A DNA stretch of 64,000 nt from Embleya hyalina (GCF_003967355.1 NZ_BIFH01000022.1:186001-250000); one strand, 5' to 3'; shown: positions 34,229-43,756, counted from the first letter of the stretch. Translations and numbers: made by a program. The notes: generated from the sequence alone by a model not told the origin.

Positions 34229-34594
34229 ATGAGCAAATCAGCGATAGCGAAGAGCTTTGCCCTGGCGATGGTTCTCGTCGGTGGCGGCGCAGCCCTCGCG
34301 CCCGCCGCACAGGCAGCCCCGGTGCCGACCGGGCCGTACGTGAGGTCGGTGTACAAGTGCGTGGGCGGTATCACCGGGGACGGGGTGAATTTTCGCTCGG
34401 GGCCGGGCGCGGGGTACGCGGTCTACGGATCCCTGTATCGAGGAAACACCGTTCAGGGCTATTGGGGCGCCAGTCCCGACTTGCGGATCTCGACGAACGG
34501 CTACAAGTACGTGTTCAGCTTCCGTCACGGTCGCTGGGGCTGGGTGTCGTCGACGTGGGTGGTCAACTATGCCGCCACATGCGTTCCGGCCTGA
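34229..34594 (+). CDS. small secreted SH3-like protein
   Basis: A 121-aa exported protein with a typical signal peptide ending near AQAAPV (about 30). The mature part of about 90 residues resembles a bacterial SH3 domain: GDGVNFRSGPGAGYAVYGSLYRGNTVQGY, then GRWGWVSSTWVVNY. Two cysteines (YKC and ATC) could form a disulfide. SH3b proteins bind cell wall or act as modulators. The ATG at 34229 has TAGGAG upstream. Confidence 0.8.
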   Translation: MSKSAIAKSFALAMVLVGGGAALAPAAQAAPVPTGPYVRSVYKCVGGITGDGVNFRSGPGAGYAVYGSLYRGNTVQGYWGASPDLRISTNGYKYVFSFRHGRWGWVSSTWVVNYAATCVPA

Positions 34595-34682
34595 TCTCCC
34601 TGGCGCCACGGGAGGACGGTCTCGGCGGAACCCGTGTAATCCGGGTGTGCCCTGAAGACGAGAAGACGAAGAGCGGGTTCGA

Positions 34683-35030
34683 ATGACCGAAGTGAATGTG
34701 CCGCCGGCGTATGTCGTGGCGATCCTGGCGAATGTAGCCCCGCACGCGGAGGTCGACGAATACCTCGATCGTGTACAGGACACGTTGGCTCCCTTCTCCG
34801 GGCGATACCTCGTCCACGGAGGGGAGTCGGAGGTATTGGAGCATCCTTGGACCGGGTCCCTGGTCGTGATCGCGTTCCCGAGCAGGGCCGCCGCGATCTC
34901 CTGGTACGAGTCTCCCGCCTACCGGGACATCATCGCTCTGCGCACGGCGCACATGGACAGCTCGTTGGTGATCGTCGACGGTGTCCCCGAGGGCTACGTG
35001 TCCGGCGCCACCTCGACCTCGGTCGGGTGA
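34683..35030 (+). CDS. DUF1330-like small protein
   Basis: A 115-aa ferredoxin-like alpha/beta-barrel protein: YVVAILANVAPHAEVDEYLDRVQDTLAPFSGRYLVHGG, then GSLVVIAFPSRAAAISWYESPAYRDIIALRTAHMDSSLVIVDGV. This is the standard DUF1330/EthD-type pattern. The function is unknown for nearly all members. It is followed by a strong bidirectional hairpin and is convergent with the flavin oxidase gene. Confidence 0.85.
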   Translation: MTEVNVPPAYVVAILANVAPHAEVDEYLDRVQDTLAPFSGRYLVHGGESEVLEHPWTGSLVVIAFPSRAAAISWYESPAYRDIIALRTAHMDSSLVIVDGVPEGYVSGATSTSVG

Positions 35031-35062
35031 GGCGGGGAGCGGCACCATCGTTGCGTCGGTGA

Positions 35063-35096
35063 GGGACCGCGGGGCGGTGGCCCGCCCCGCGGTCCC
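35063..35096. terminator. 15-bp hairpin between convergent genes
   Basis: A perfect 15-bp stem (35063-35077 with 35082-35096) with a 4-nt loop. It lies between the DUF1330 stop at 35030 and the oxidase stop at 35135, so it can end both transcripts. Confidence 0.8.
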
Positions 35097-35134
35097 TTCG
35101 GTCGTCGGCGCTTCCCGCTCCGTCCCGAACAGCC

Positions 35135-36610
35135 TCAGAAGATGCCGACTCCGGGGGCGAGGATGCCGTCCGGATCGTAGCGCTGCCTGCGTCTGACGAG
35201 TTCGGGCCAGCGAGCACCGAACTGGCGTTTCCAGTCCGCGCGATCGAAGTCGAGCGTTCCGATCGGATACCGCGTCCCGCCTGCGGCGCGGGCCCGGTCG
35301 AAGAGCGTGCGATTGCGCGCCTTCATAGCCGAGGCGAAGCCGGCCGGCGGGGTATCGGTGGGCGAACTGGTCAGGATGTCGAAGAGGAAGACCCAGGTGT
35401 TCGAATCCGGGACGTTGAAGAAGGGCCGGGTGAGCTTGGCGCGTTGTTGCGGGAACAGGAGCAGGAATCCCGAGGGACCCACGTCCTCGGGGGTCAGCGT
35501 GGGCAGCACCGCGCCGACGAATCCTTCGATGGTGCTGTCGGGCAGCCAAACGTCGAACCATGGTTTGACCAGGCGTTCGTACCCGCTCGTGGCGTCGATG
35601 ACGTTGTTGATCCGCTCCAGGTACGCCGCGAAGGGCAGGTCCACGACGGACGCCTCGGTGGGGGAGACGCTCAGATCGCGCAACAGTCGAGCCGAATTCG
35701 GGGACGACGGGGCGTCGTAGTAGGAGACGGCCTGGAGCAGGTAGTCCCAACCCGTCGGCCCCGGCGCCCAGATGTTGTAGACCTCGTCGAGCTCTCCCCG
35801 GCGCAGCAGTGTGCGCAGGTCGCGGAAGAAGCGTGCGTTGTCGGTGTATCTGAGGGTGTGGATCCGCGCCGCCGTGGGTGCGCGGACGAGGTCGACCCTG
35901 GCGCGGGTGATCACTCCGCACTGCCCGAGGCCGCCCAGCATCACCTCGAACAGTTCGCGGTTCTCGGTCGCCGAACAGATCAGCGATTCGCCGGTGCCGG
36001 TGACCACTTCGAGGCGGCGGACCCGGTCGATCTGAGCGCCTTGCGCGAAGCGCCCGGAGACACCGCCGACCGACAGTGTCCCGGCCACGGACAGATTCGT
36101 GTAGTCCGTGAGCTGGGGCGGGACCAGGCCCTGGGCCAGCGTCGCCCGTACGAGGTCACTCCACAGCACGCCGGCGTCGACGTCGGCGCCGGCGGGTCCG
36201 ATCGAGTGGATGCGATTCAGCGATCCGGTCGCGATGACGAGCCCGGGGGACAGGCTTTGGCCGTCGGTCGTGTGTCCGGCCCCGCGCGCGGCCACCTTGA
36301 TGCCGTTGCGTCGGGCGAACCGGATCATCGTCTGGATGTCTGCCGTCGATCCCGGATGCAGTACCGCTCGCGGCACCACCCGGGTCAGGTTGCCGTTGTC
36401 CACGGCGACGGCCTGGCGCGAGGGCTCGTCGAGCAGCAGTTCACCGTCCAGGCGTGGAACCGCGTCGAACGCGGAAGAGCCGGCTTCGGCCGCGGCGGCC
36501 CGGGTGATCCACCGCCCGGAGAGGGTATCGATGCCGACGACCGTCGCCGTGGCGGCGAGCCCGCGGGCGAAGGTGCGGCGACTGATGTCGGGGAGACTCC
36601 GATCGGACAT
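35135..36610 (-). CDS. Tat-exported FAD-linked oxidase, cytokinin-dehydrogenase-like
   Basis: A 491-aa flavin oxidase of the VAO/PCMH family. The twin-arginine signal ISRRTFARGLAATA opens the protein, so it is exported folded with FAD. The FAD domain has VAARGAGHTTDGQ, where the His is at the place of covalent FAD attachment in cytokinin dehydrogenase and berberine-bridge relatives, and LSVAGTLSVGGVSG. The C-terminus YDPDGILAPGVGIF matches the cytokinin dehydrogenase end. It could oxidise a cytokinin, alcohol or amine outside the cell. Substrate is inferred only. Confidence 0.85.
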   Translation of the reverse strand: MSDRSLPDISRRTFARGLAATATVVGIDTLSGRWITRAAAAEAGSSAFDAVPRLDGELLLDEPSRQAVAVDNGNLTRVVPRAVLHPGSTADIQTMIRFARRNGIKVAARGAGHTTDGQSLSPGLVIATGSLNRIHSIGPAGADVDAGVLWSDLVRATLAQGLVPPQLTDYTNLSVAGTLSVGGVSGRFAQGAQIDRVRRLEVVTGTGESLICSATENRELFEVMLGGLGQCGVITRARVDLVRAPTAARIHTLRYTDNARFFRDLRTLLRRGELDEVYNIWAPGPTGWDYLLQAVSYYDAPSSPNSARLLRDLSVSPTEASVVDLPFAAYLERINNVIDATSGYERLVKPWFDVWLPDSTIEGFVGAVLPTLTPEDVGPSGFLLLFPQQRAKLTRPFFNVPDSNTWVFLFDILTSSPTDTPPAGFASAMKARNRTLFDRARAAGGTRYPIGTLDFDRADWKRQFGARWPELVRRRQRYDPDGILAPGVGIF

Positions 36611-36703
36611 GGGTGAGGTTCTCCTCTCGCTTCGCCGAGTCGACAGGGTGTTCGTCCCGACGGAACGGAACCTCGTTCATCCGACTCCGCGCACGATTGA
36701 TTG

Positions 36704-36728
36704 CTACCGCAACATTCCTTGGCGGTAG
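36704..36728. repeat. inverted repeat upstream of the flavin oxidase
   Basis: Seven-base arms CTACCGC and GCGGTAG around 11 nt, in a locally less GC-rich stretch about 100 bp upstream of the oxidase start. It may be an operator or leader structure. Confidence 0.3.
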
Positions 36729-36886
36729 TTCCGATCCTGGTGTCCCCAAGCGCGCTTCCGATCGGACAAACGCGTCGCGAACGGCCATTGCGCCCACGGC
36801 GGCGGGCGTTCTCGCCACTGCCGGATGCAGCCCTGATCCGTCGCGACGTCGAGCGTCGGTGCGCTCTGTGAGGGTGCCGGTGATCC

Positions 36887-39787
36887 ATGCACCACCGAAA
36901 CGACAGTGAGGCATTGTTCGTGTTGTTGACTCGTAGGCAGAACAACCGCATTCGGATCATGTGTGAAAGAGCCGACCGAGTCGGATGGCGGCCGGTCGAT
37001 GGCGAACGCGCGGACGCGTCATCGGTCCTGGAGGTCGTCGCGGGCCGCTGCGAAGAGGGGATATCGGCTCCCCGGTGCGAGTATTCGGTGAACGCACCCG
37101 GTCTTCCCAATCCGGACATGCTCCGGTTGGACGTGTGCGTCGACGGCCGCGCCGTCGAGTTCGCCGGAGTGGTGCGAGACGGTCGCGCATTCATTGACGA
37201 GGCCGGCTTCGAGACGTTCGGGCGGCTCGTCGACCTGCTGCTCGCCGGGCCCGAGATGATCGCGGCGGGCGCGGCCGGCCCCTGGTCGGACCGGATCCGA
37301 CGCGAGACGCACATGTACGTCCGGGAAGCGGGCGGCGAGTGGCTTTCGCTGGGGCGTGGGCCGGGGCGCACCCGGACCCCGGCCGAGGATCCGCGAGCCA
37401 CGCCGCTCCTGGCGGCGCTGACGACGGATCACGCCCCGGTGGTGGCCGGCACGACGCCGGCGGCGGACGAACCGCGGGCACGCGCTCGGGCTTGGGCCGA
37501 GACGATGCGTCGAGGCGGATGGCGGGCCGTGGTGCGCCGAACCAAGCGAGGCGAACTCGGCCTCGAGGTGCTCGCGGAGGTCGCCCGCAAACACCCCGGC
37601 GTACCGCGTCAGCGGTGCGCCTACGTGCTCACCGGGGACCCGCGCGTGCCGGAGGCACTGCGGTGGCGATCCGACGAGTTGTACACGTCGTGGTCGAAGT
37701 TCGACTTCCTCGTGGACCTGCGAGGGCTCGACGATCCGCGCCTGCCTGCCGACGCGCCGCTCGACGACCCGGCGGCGGCGCGGGCCGCGAAGGCCGCGGA
37801 CGTTCTGGCGGGCACGGCGCCCGGCGCCATGGACACCCTGCGGGCGCTGACCACCGTCGCCTCCGTGTACGAGCGCACATGGGAACCGACACGACCCGTC
37901 TTCGTCGTACGCACATTTCGGGGGCTGCCGAATCCCCCGGCCCGCCCCCTCGACGAGATCGTGACGATGCTCCAGGGCAATCCCGACGACGGCGCACTGT
38001 GGCTGGAGACCGGGTTCGCCGCGTACGACGCTTGCCTGCTCCACGTGACGGACACCGCGTTCCGGCGGGCGACGGAACTGGGCGCCGGAGGTGGTCTGCC
38101 CCGACTATGGCGAGCCTGGCTGTCGTGCCGGCACGATCCGCACCGGGCGCTTCGGGAATCGGACGTGGCCGCCACCGAAGGGGGAGTGACCGGCGCGGCC
38201 CGGCACTTGCAGGCCCATGTCCACGAGGCCCTGCTCCGCGACCCGGACACCGCACTGGGCTACTACGCCCAGGCCACGGCGGACGGCTCCGGATCCGTGG
38301 GCGCCTGGATCGACCACGGGGCGCTGCTGCTGCGTCGGAGCCGACACGACGAAGCGATCCGGGTGTTCACCGAGGCGCTGGAGCAGCACCCGGACGGTCG
38401 ACTCTGGCACTGGCTGGGGTACGCCCGCCTCATGGCGGGTGAGACGGACGCCGCGTTGGACTGCGTCGAGCAGGCGCTGCGGGTGCGGCCCGGGATGGTA
38501 CGCGAGATCGTCGACGACAACGACCTCGCCCCGCTGCGGGAACACCCGCGATTTCGCGCACTGCCCGCGCTGGCCGAGGAATACGCGGGCCCCTACCACC
38601 GGGCGGTTCGCGCCGGGCTGCGTCCGGACGGCGAGCGCACCCCGCCCCGCACCGACCCCGCCGCGGCGGTCGCCGCGGTCGAGCGACTGCGCGATACGTA
38701 CAGCAACTACGAGCCGTGCGTCGTGGAAGCGAAGCGCCTGGGCGACGGCACGATCGACCCCACCCTTCGAGCCGTCCTCGCCAAGGTTGGACTCCCCCGC
38801 TACATGGGCACGTTCCACGTCGCCCACGAGATCACCCACGGCGACCAGGCACTTCAGCGGTATTCGGGCGGCGAGAATCCCGACGGCTGGGGCGGGCTGT
38901 CGCAACTCGGTTCGTTCTACGAGGACCCCTACCGGGGGGTGGCCGTCGACGGCGAGACCGGCGAGGTGTTCGTGACCCGACACGACCGGCCACCGACCTA
39001 CCTCGCCCCGGACGTTGCGACATTCCTCGCCACCCTGTGCGAGGAAGCGGGCGAACACGAGTGGCGCATCGCCCCCAACGGTCTGGACCGCCTGGACGAT
39101 GTCTCCGGGATCGGCGCCGGCCGCCTCCGGCTGATCGTCGACGGGCTCGACGAGGTCGACCGTGCGCGACTGATCCTGTTCCTGAAGCGGCACGGAGCAC
39201 TGCTGTACCACCTCGAGATGAAGCGCTTCGGTTTCACGAGAACCGACTTCTCGGGTTTCGACTTCGCCGCCCATTGCCCGAACCTGCGCGTCTTGAACCT
39301 CCGTGGCGCGACGGTCGACGAGTCCGTGTTCGCGCACCCCGCGCTGGAGCGATTCGCGCTGGAGGAGGGCCACTACCGGGGCGCCCGGGACATCCGCGTC
39401 GGCACCTTCGTCGACGTCGACGGCCGGGACGGAACCCGGCTTCGCGAAATCTCGTTCCGGGACTGCGTGGTCGAGGCCGACACACTGCTGGTCGGGCCGC
39501 ACGCGCGACTGGTGGACTTCAGGAACGTACTCGACGAGGACTACAGCGAAGCCTTCCCCGGGCGCCTGGAGTTCGCCGGTTGTGAGGACCTGCACCGGAT
39601 CCACATCAACGCGGTGACGTACTGGGAGTTGACTCTTCGCGGTCATCTCCCGCGACTGCGCGAGGTCGAACAGGACGCCACCCCGTACGGCGCGTTCACC
39701 AGCACGGTGGTGGACGCCTCCGCGAAGGACGAAGCACGCTACCTGCGCCTGATCAAGAAGGGGACGGACTTCACCAAATACTGGTGA
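36887..39787 (+). CDS. large TPR / SUKH-like / repeat protein, unknown function
   Basis: A 966-aa soluble protein I do not recognise as a whole. About 470-560 are two or three tetratricopeptide repeats (GAWIDHGALLLRRSRHDEA, ALEQHPDGRLWHWLGYARLM). About 610-730 resembles a SUKH (SMI1/KNR4) immunity-type domain, ending GVAVDGETGEVFVT. About 760-940 looks like leucine-rich or beta-helix repeats (CPNLRVLNLRGATVDESVF). No catalytic motif or signal peptide is visible. The first 24 codons have few G/C third positions, so ATG 36959 is a real alternative start; neither has a good ribosome binding site. It may be an immunity or protein-binding scaffold. Confidence 0.75.
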   Translation: MHHRNDSEALFVLLTRRQNNRIRIMCERADRVGWRPVDGERADASSVLEVVAGRCEEGISAPRCEYSVNAPGLPNPDMLRLDVCVDGRAVEFAGVVRDGRAFIDEAGFETFGRLVDLLLAGPEMIAAGAAGPWSDRIRRETHMYVREAGGEWLSLGRGPGRTRTPAEDPRATPLLAALTTDHAPVVAGTTPAADEPRARARAWAETMRRGGWRAVVRRTKRGELGLEVLAEVARKHPGVPRQRCAYVLTGDPRVPEALRWRSDELYTSWSKFDFLVDLRGLDDPRLPADAPLDDPAAARAAKAADVLAGTAPGAMDTLRALTTVASVYERTWEPTRPVFVVRTFRGLPNPPARPLDEIVTMLQGNPDDGALWLETGFAAYDACLLHVTDTAFRRATELGAGGGLPRLWRAWLSCRHDPHRALRESDVAATEGGVTGAARHLQAHVHEALLRDPDTALGYYAQATADGSGSVGAWIDHGALLLRRSRHDEAIRVFTEALEQHPDGRLWHWLGYARLMAGETDAALDCVEQALRVRPGMVREIVDDNDLAPLREHPRFRALPALAEEYAGPYHRAVRAGLRPDGERTPPRTDPAAAVAAVERLRDTYSNYEPCVVEAKRLGDGTIDPTLRAVLAKVGLPRYMGTFHVAHEITHGDQALQRYSGGENPDGWGGLSQLGSFYEDPYRGVAVDGETGEVFVTRHDRPPTYLAPDVATFLATLCEEAGEHEWRIAPNGLDRLDDVSGIGAGRLRLIVDGLDEVDRARLILFLKRHGALLYHLEMKRFGFTRTDFSGFDFAAHCPNLRVLNLRGATVDESVFAHPALERFALEEGHYRGARDIRVGTFVDVDGRDGTRLREISFRDCVVEADTLLVGPHARLVDFRNVLDEDYSEAFPGRLEFAGCEDLHRIHINAVTYWELTLRGHLPRLREVEQDATPYGAFTSTVVDASAKDEARYLRLIKKGTDFTKYW

Positions 39788-39798
39788 ACCGTCCCGGT

Positions 39799-39838
39799 GG
39801 ACGTACTGCGAGCCGCGACACCGGCCCGCAGTACGTCC
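39799..39838 (+). terminator. 12-bp hairpin after the 966-aa protein gene
   Basis: A perfect 12-bp stem (39799-39810 with 39827-39838) with a 16-nt loop, 12 nt after the stop. The rest of the gap to 40119 holds no supported gene. Confidence 0.7.
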
Positions 39839-40118
39839 GCGGGTCTACCGGGTGTGCGGAGGCGTCCGATGGCACGGACCGGAGTTCGGATTGCTTCGTG
39901 TCCTCGTCCCGCGCCGGTGGTCCACTCGCTCGCCGGGACCATGGCGTTCGCGCGCTCCGTCGGGTGCTGCCGACATCCGCAGGCCGGCGGACTCCGGCGG
40001 TACGCCCTCGCTCCGGCGGTACCCGGACGGGTTCGCCCACGTGCGCGGCAACCGGTCCACCCGATGTGGGTCCGAGTGGACCACTTGCGTGGACCTATCC
40101 GCGCCTAGCGTTGTCGCC

Positions 40119-40523
40119 ATGATCGAAAAGCGCGGTGGGATCGTACTTACCTCCCTCCTTCACCAGATTCCGCCGTTCCTGCCCACACCCGGCGAGGCGA
40201 TGGTCATGACCGTCGAATTGCCGCCGGGCGACGCGGGAACCCCTCCCCATCGACACTCGGGTCCGGTTTTCGGCTACATGCTCGAAGGCGAGATGGTGTT
40301 CGAACTCGAAGGCGAGCCCGAACGGATCATCCGTGCCGGTGAGGCGTTCTGGGAGCCGGGCGGCGACGTCATCCACTATCAGGCCGGCAACAACCTCGCG
40401 GACGCGTGGAGCCGCTTCGTGGTGGTGATGGTCGGCGTTCCCGGCGAACCCATGCTCACCATCGTCGAGGAGGAGGAACTGCTCGCACGGCGCGATCGGC
40501 GGGCGCCTCGACCGACCCCGTGA
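40119..40523 (+). CDS. cupin-domain protein
   Basis: A 134-aa single cupin. Metal ligands lie in PPHRHSGPVFGYMLEGEMVFELEG (motif 1) and in the motif 2 segment GGDVIHYQAGN. Proteins of this type are common in actinobacteria near dehydrogenases and epimerases and may be quercetinase- or isomerase-like, but no function is firm. A NAD-dependent epimerase gene follows 69 nt downstream and may share its transcript. A candidate -10, TAGCGT, lies at 40106-40111. Confidence 0.85.
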   Translation: MIEKRGGIVLTSLLHQIPPFLPTPGEAMVMTVELPPGDAGTPPHRHSGPVFGYMLEGEMVFELEGEPERIIRAGEAFWEPGGDVIHYQAGNNLADAWSRFVVVMVGVPGEPMLTIVEEEELLARRDRRAPRPTP

Positions 40524-40592
40524 GCCCCGCCCGCGCATCGCCGGCGGCGCGGACGCCTCCGCCGCCGCCCCGACCGAAAGCCGAATCCCGAC

Positions 40593-41447
40593 ATGCATGT
40601 TCTCCTCGCCGGCTCGACCGGCGTCCTCGGCAGGCGGGTCGTGCCCGCGCTCGTGGCCGCGGGGCATCGCGTCACCGCGCTGACCCGCCGCGCGGACGCC
40701 GCGGTCGACCCGCGCGCACCCGGCGTCACGGTCGTGTCCGCAGACGTCTACAACCGCGAGTCGCTCGCCCGCGCGGTGGCACGGGCCGAACCCGACGTCG
40801 TGATGCATCAACTCACCGACCTGTCCCGGGCCGACCTCGAGGCCAACGCGAGGATGCGCCGGGTCGGTACCCGCAATCTCGTCGACGCCGCCCACGCGGC
40901 GGGAGTGCGGCGCATCGTGGCCCAGAGCATCGCGTGGGTGTACGAGGCGGGTGACGAGCCCGCCGACGAGACGACGCCGCTCGACGACACGACGACCCAG
41001 CCCCGGCGCGGCACGATCGAGGGTGTGATCGCCCTGGAGACGGCGGTACGCGAGGCACCCGAGTGGGTGGTGCTGCGCTACGGCCTGCTCTACGGCCCGG
41101 ACACCTGGTACGCGAAGGACGGAATCAAGGCGGACGACGCGCGAGCGGGCCGACTGCCCGGTGGGCGCGACGTGTCGAGCTTCGTACACGTCGACGACGC
41201 CGCCGAGGCGGCGGTGGCCGCGTTGCACTGGCCGTCCGGCGTCGTGAACGTGGTCGACGACGAACCGGCGACCGCCGACGCGTGGGCACCGGTGTTCGCC
41301 CGAGCGGTGGGCGCGCCACCGCCCGCGACGGTGGGCGACGCGCCCCGCGCCGACTGGGCCCGAGGCGCGGACAACCATTTCGCCCGCAAACACCTCGGGT
41401 GGTCTTTGACCCACCCCTCCTGGCGATCCGGGTTCGACACCCTGTAG
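40593..41447 (+). CDS. NAD-dependent epimerase/dehydratase-family protein
   Basis: A 284-aa extended SDR. The NAD-binding start VLLAGSTGVLGRRVVPALVAAGH is intact, and the family's VVSADVYNRESLARAVA and SFVHVDDAAEAAVAAL segments follow. The usual YxxxK catalytic pair is not evident near SIAWVYEAGDE, so the protein may be an atypical SDR that acts as an isomerase or regulator. It is convergent with the MocR gene, separated by a strong 12-bp hairpin. Confidence 0.85.
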   Translation: MHVLLAGSTGVLGRRVVPALVAAGHRVTALTRRADAAVDPRAPGVTVVSADVYNRESLARAVARAEPDVVMHQLTDLSRADLEANARMRRVGTRNLVDAAHAAGVRRIVAQSIAWVYEAGDEPADETTPLDDTTTQPRRGTIEGVIALETAVREAPEWVVLRYGLLYGPDTWYAKDGIKADDARAGRLPGGRDVSSFVHVDDAAEAAVAALHWPSGVVNVVDDEPATADAWAPVFARAVGAPPPATVGDAPRADWARGADNHFARKHLGWSLTHPSWRSGFDTL

Positions 41448-41484
41448 ACCGGACGACCCCGAGGGGCCGCCCGGTCGGATCGCC

Positions 41485-41513
41485 GCGCGCGGCGCCGACC
41501 AGGCGCCGCGCGC
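41485..41513. terminator. 12-bp bidirectional hairpin between convergent genes
   Basis: A perfect 12-bp GC-only stem (41485-41496 with 41502-41513) with a 5-nt loop, between the epimerase and MocR stops. Confidence 0.8.
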
Positions 41514-41626
41514 CCATCCACGGCGTCGCGTCCGGCACGTCCGACCCGGCATGGGCCTCGACCGCGCCGTGCGACCGCGCGTATCGACGTCCGGGAGCCG
41601 TCGGCACGTGCCGGGCGGTCGACGGG

Positions 41627-43096
41627 TCAGGGCCGGGAGGCGGTGGGACCCGCCCGTGGTCCCTCGGCCTCCAGCACGTCGCCGAGCAGGTCCAGGGCCT
41701 GTCTCCAGGCGTGCGGTGGTGGTGTGGCGTAGCCGAGGACGAGTGCGGCCGGGGCCGAGGGGTCGGGTGGATGGCGATAGCCGGACGTATGCAGGCCCTG
41801 CAGCCGCAGTCCCACGTACGCGCCGGCGGCGACCAGTCGACGTTCGTGCTCGGCGGAGGGCACGGGCAACAACGCGTGCAGGCCGGCCGCCGCGCCCCCG
41901 AGCACGAGTCCGGTGACCGCGCGGACACGGTCGGCGAGTTCGCCGCGCCGCCGCCGGTACACCGCGCGCACGCGGCGCACGTGCCGGTCGTAGTCGCCGC
42001 GGGCGACCAGGTCGGCGAGCGTCAACTGCTCGATCACGGACACGCCCGCGCCGCTGTCGCGGATCGCCGCCGACACCGGCGCGCGCAGCGCGGGCGGCAC
42101 GACGAGCCAGCCGAGACGCAGACCCGGCGCGAGGGCCTTGCTGGCACTGCCGGCGAACACGACCCGTTCGGGGTCGAGCGCCTGGAGCGCCCCCACCGGT
42201 CTGCCGTCGTAGCGGAACTCGCCGTCGTAGTCGTCCTCGATCAGGAAACCCTCGGTGCGTCGGGCCCAGGCGACGAACTCGCCACGCCGTGCGGGCGACA
42301 GCACGACACCACTGGGGTGCTGGTGCGCCGGTGTGAGCAACGCGACCCCCGTTTCGGCGGTGAGGTCGGCCGGATCGGCGCCGAACTCGTCGACAGGCAG
42401 CGGCACGCAGGTCAGGCCCGCCGCCGTGAGCAGTTCGCGATGCCGGGCGAGCCCCGGGTCCTCGGTCGCGGCCTCCCGTACCCCCGAGTCCCGCAACGCG
42501 CGTGCCAGCAACGCGAGTCCGTGGCTGAATCCCGCGGTGACGACGACCGCGTCCGGAGTGACCCGCACACCCCTGGCCCGCGCGGCGTACGCGGCCACGC
42601 TCGCGCGCAGGGTCGCGCTCCCCTCGAAGTCACCGTAGTCGAGGACTCCCGCCTCGGCGCGGGCCAGCACGCGACGGACACTCGTCGCCCACGCGGTCCG
42701 TGGGAACGACGCGAGGTCGGGTCGACCGGGCCGCAGGTCGACCCGCCAACGGTGTTCGGTCGGCGCCCGCTCGGACCGGCGATCGACGTCGACCGATTCG
42801 GGAACGTTCACGTGCGCCACACGCGTGCCGGAGCCCGACGAGCCGATCAACCAGCCCTCGGCGGCGAGTTGGGTGTACGCGCGGACGATCGTGCCACGAG
42901 CCAGCCCCAGATCCGACGCCAGCGCGCGTGATCCCGGCAGGCGTGTCCCGGCGGCGAGCCGGCCCGAGCGTACCGCCTCGCGCAACGCGTCCTCGAGGGA
43001 GCGGCCGGTCCCGGCCGCCCGTCGCACGAGGTCGATGTGGAGATCGACGCCGGCGACACGCGCCCCCTCGCCATGCCCGCGGCGGGAGGCGGTCAA
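41627..43096 (-). CDS. MocR/PdxR-type GntR regulator with aminotransferase domain
   Basis: About 489 aa: an N-terminal GntR winged helix (LEDALREAVRSGRLAAGTRLPGSRALASDLGLARGTIVRAY) and a fold-type-I aminotransferase domain with the PLP lysine in FAGSASKALAPGLRLGW. MocR proteins use PLP or an amino-compound adduct as a signal, often to control vitamin B6 or amine metabolism. No ATG fits; the TTG at 43096 overlaps the stop of the upstream GNAT gene (TTGA) and gives coupling. A GTG further in (DLVRR) is an alternative. The pairing with a GNAT is common in actinobacteria, where the regulator may control it. Confidence 0.85.
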   Translation of the reverse strand: MTASRRGHGEGARVAGVDLHIDLVRRAAGTGRSLEDALREAVRSGRLAAGTRLPGSRALASDLGLARGTIVRAYTQLAAEGWLIGSSGSGTRVAHVNVPESVDVDRRSERAPTEHRWRVDLRPGRPDLASFPRTAWATSVRRVLARAEAGVLDYGDFEGSATLRASVAAYAARARGVRVTPDAVVVTAGFSHGLALLARALRDSGVREAATEDPGLARHRELLTAAGLTCVPLPVDEFGADPADLTAETGVALLTPAHQHPSGVVLSPARRGEFVAWARRTEGFLIEDDYDGEFRYDGRPVGALQALDPERVVFAGSASKALAPGLRLGWLVVPPALRAPVSAAIRDSGAGVSVIEQLTLADLVARGDYDRHVRRVRAVYRRRRGELADRVRAVTGLVLGGAAAGLHALLPVPSAEHERRLVAAGAYVGLRLQGLHTSGYRHPPDPSAPAALVLGYATPPPHAWRQALDLLGDVLEAEGPRAGPTASRP

Positions 43097-43674
43097 CGGG
43101 CGGCGGAGGGGTCGTTCACGGCGGGGTGCCGCGGCCCGACGAAGACGGTGAGGCCCGAGTCGTCGGTGCCGAGGCGATGCCATCCGGCGCGTTCGTAGAA
43201 GCGGACGGCCAGGTCGACGTGAGCGGACGTCAGCAGCCAGCACCTCCCGGAGGGGGCGTCGTCGGTCGCCGCCGCCAGCAGCGCGCGGCCCACTCCCGCG
43301 CCCCGGACACCGGGACGCACCGCCAGTTCGTCCACCTCCCGGGCGCCGCACAACCATGCCTCGGTGCGCTCGGCCCCCACGATCGCCGCGACCCGCGCGT
43401 AGCTGCGTGTGGTCGGGAACACCGAGGGCGTCGTCCAGGCGACGGCGAAGCCCAGCACGTCGTCGTTCTCGGCGACCGTGACGGCGAATCCGTCACGTCG
43501 GCGGTCGGCGTCGAGGCGCTCCAGGTACCGCTCGGCCGCCGTCTCGTCCTCGTTCCACGGCTCCGCGCAGAACACCGCCCGGTAGACGTCGCGCATCCCC
43601 TCCAGACGCGCCGGTAGGTCGGCGGGCGACAAACGGTGGATCTCGATGTCCGACACCTGTTCGCGTTCCTTCAT
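43093..43674 (-). CDS. GNAT-family N-acetyltransferase
   Basis: A 193-aa acetyltransferase. The CoA-binding motif A is VDELAVRPGVRGAGVGRALLAAA, and motif B is HVDLAVRFYERAGWHRLG. The substrate is unknown. I chose the ATG at 43674 because GGAGA lies about 10 nt upstream; an in-frame ATG at 43710 is less likely. It is transcribed ahead of, and overlaps, the MocR gene. Confidence 0.85.
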   Translation of the reverse strand: MKEREQVSDIEIHRLSPADLPARLEGMRDVYRAVFCAEPWNEDETAAERYLERLDADRRRDGFAVTVAENDDVLGFAVAWTTPSVFPTTRSYARVAAIVGAERTEAWLCGAREVDELAVRPGVRGAGVGRALLAAATDDAPSGRCWLLTSAHVDLAVRFYERAGWHRLGTDDSGLTVFVGPRHPAVNDPSAAR

Positions 43675-43756
43675 GTTCGCCGTGCTCTCCTGATTCCATC
43701 GAGGTTCCATGGACGACGTCTCGGGTACGGGCGTCGGTGCCCGGACGCGGGCGGGT

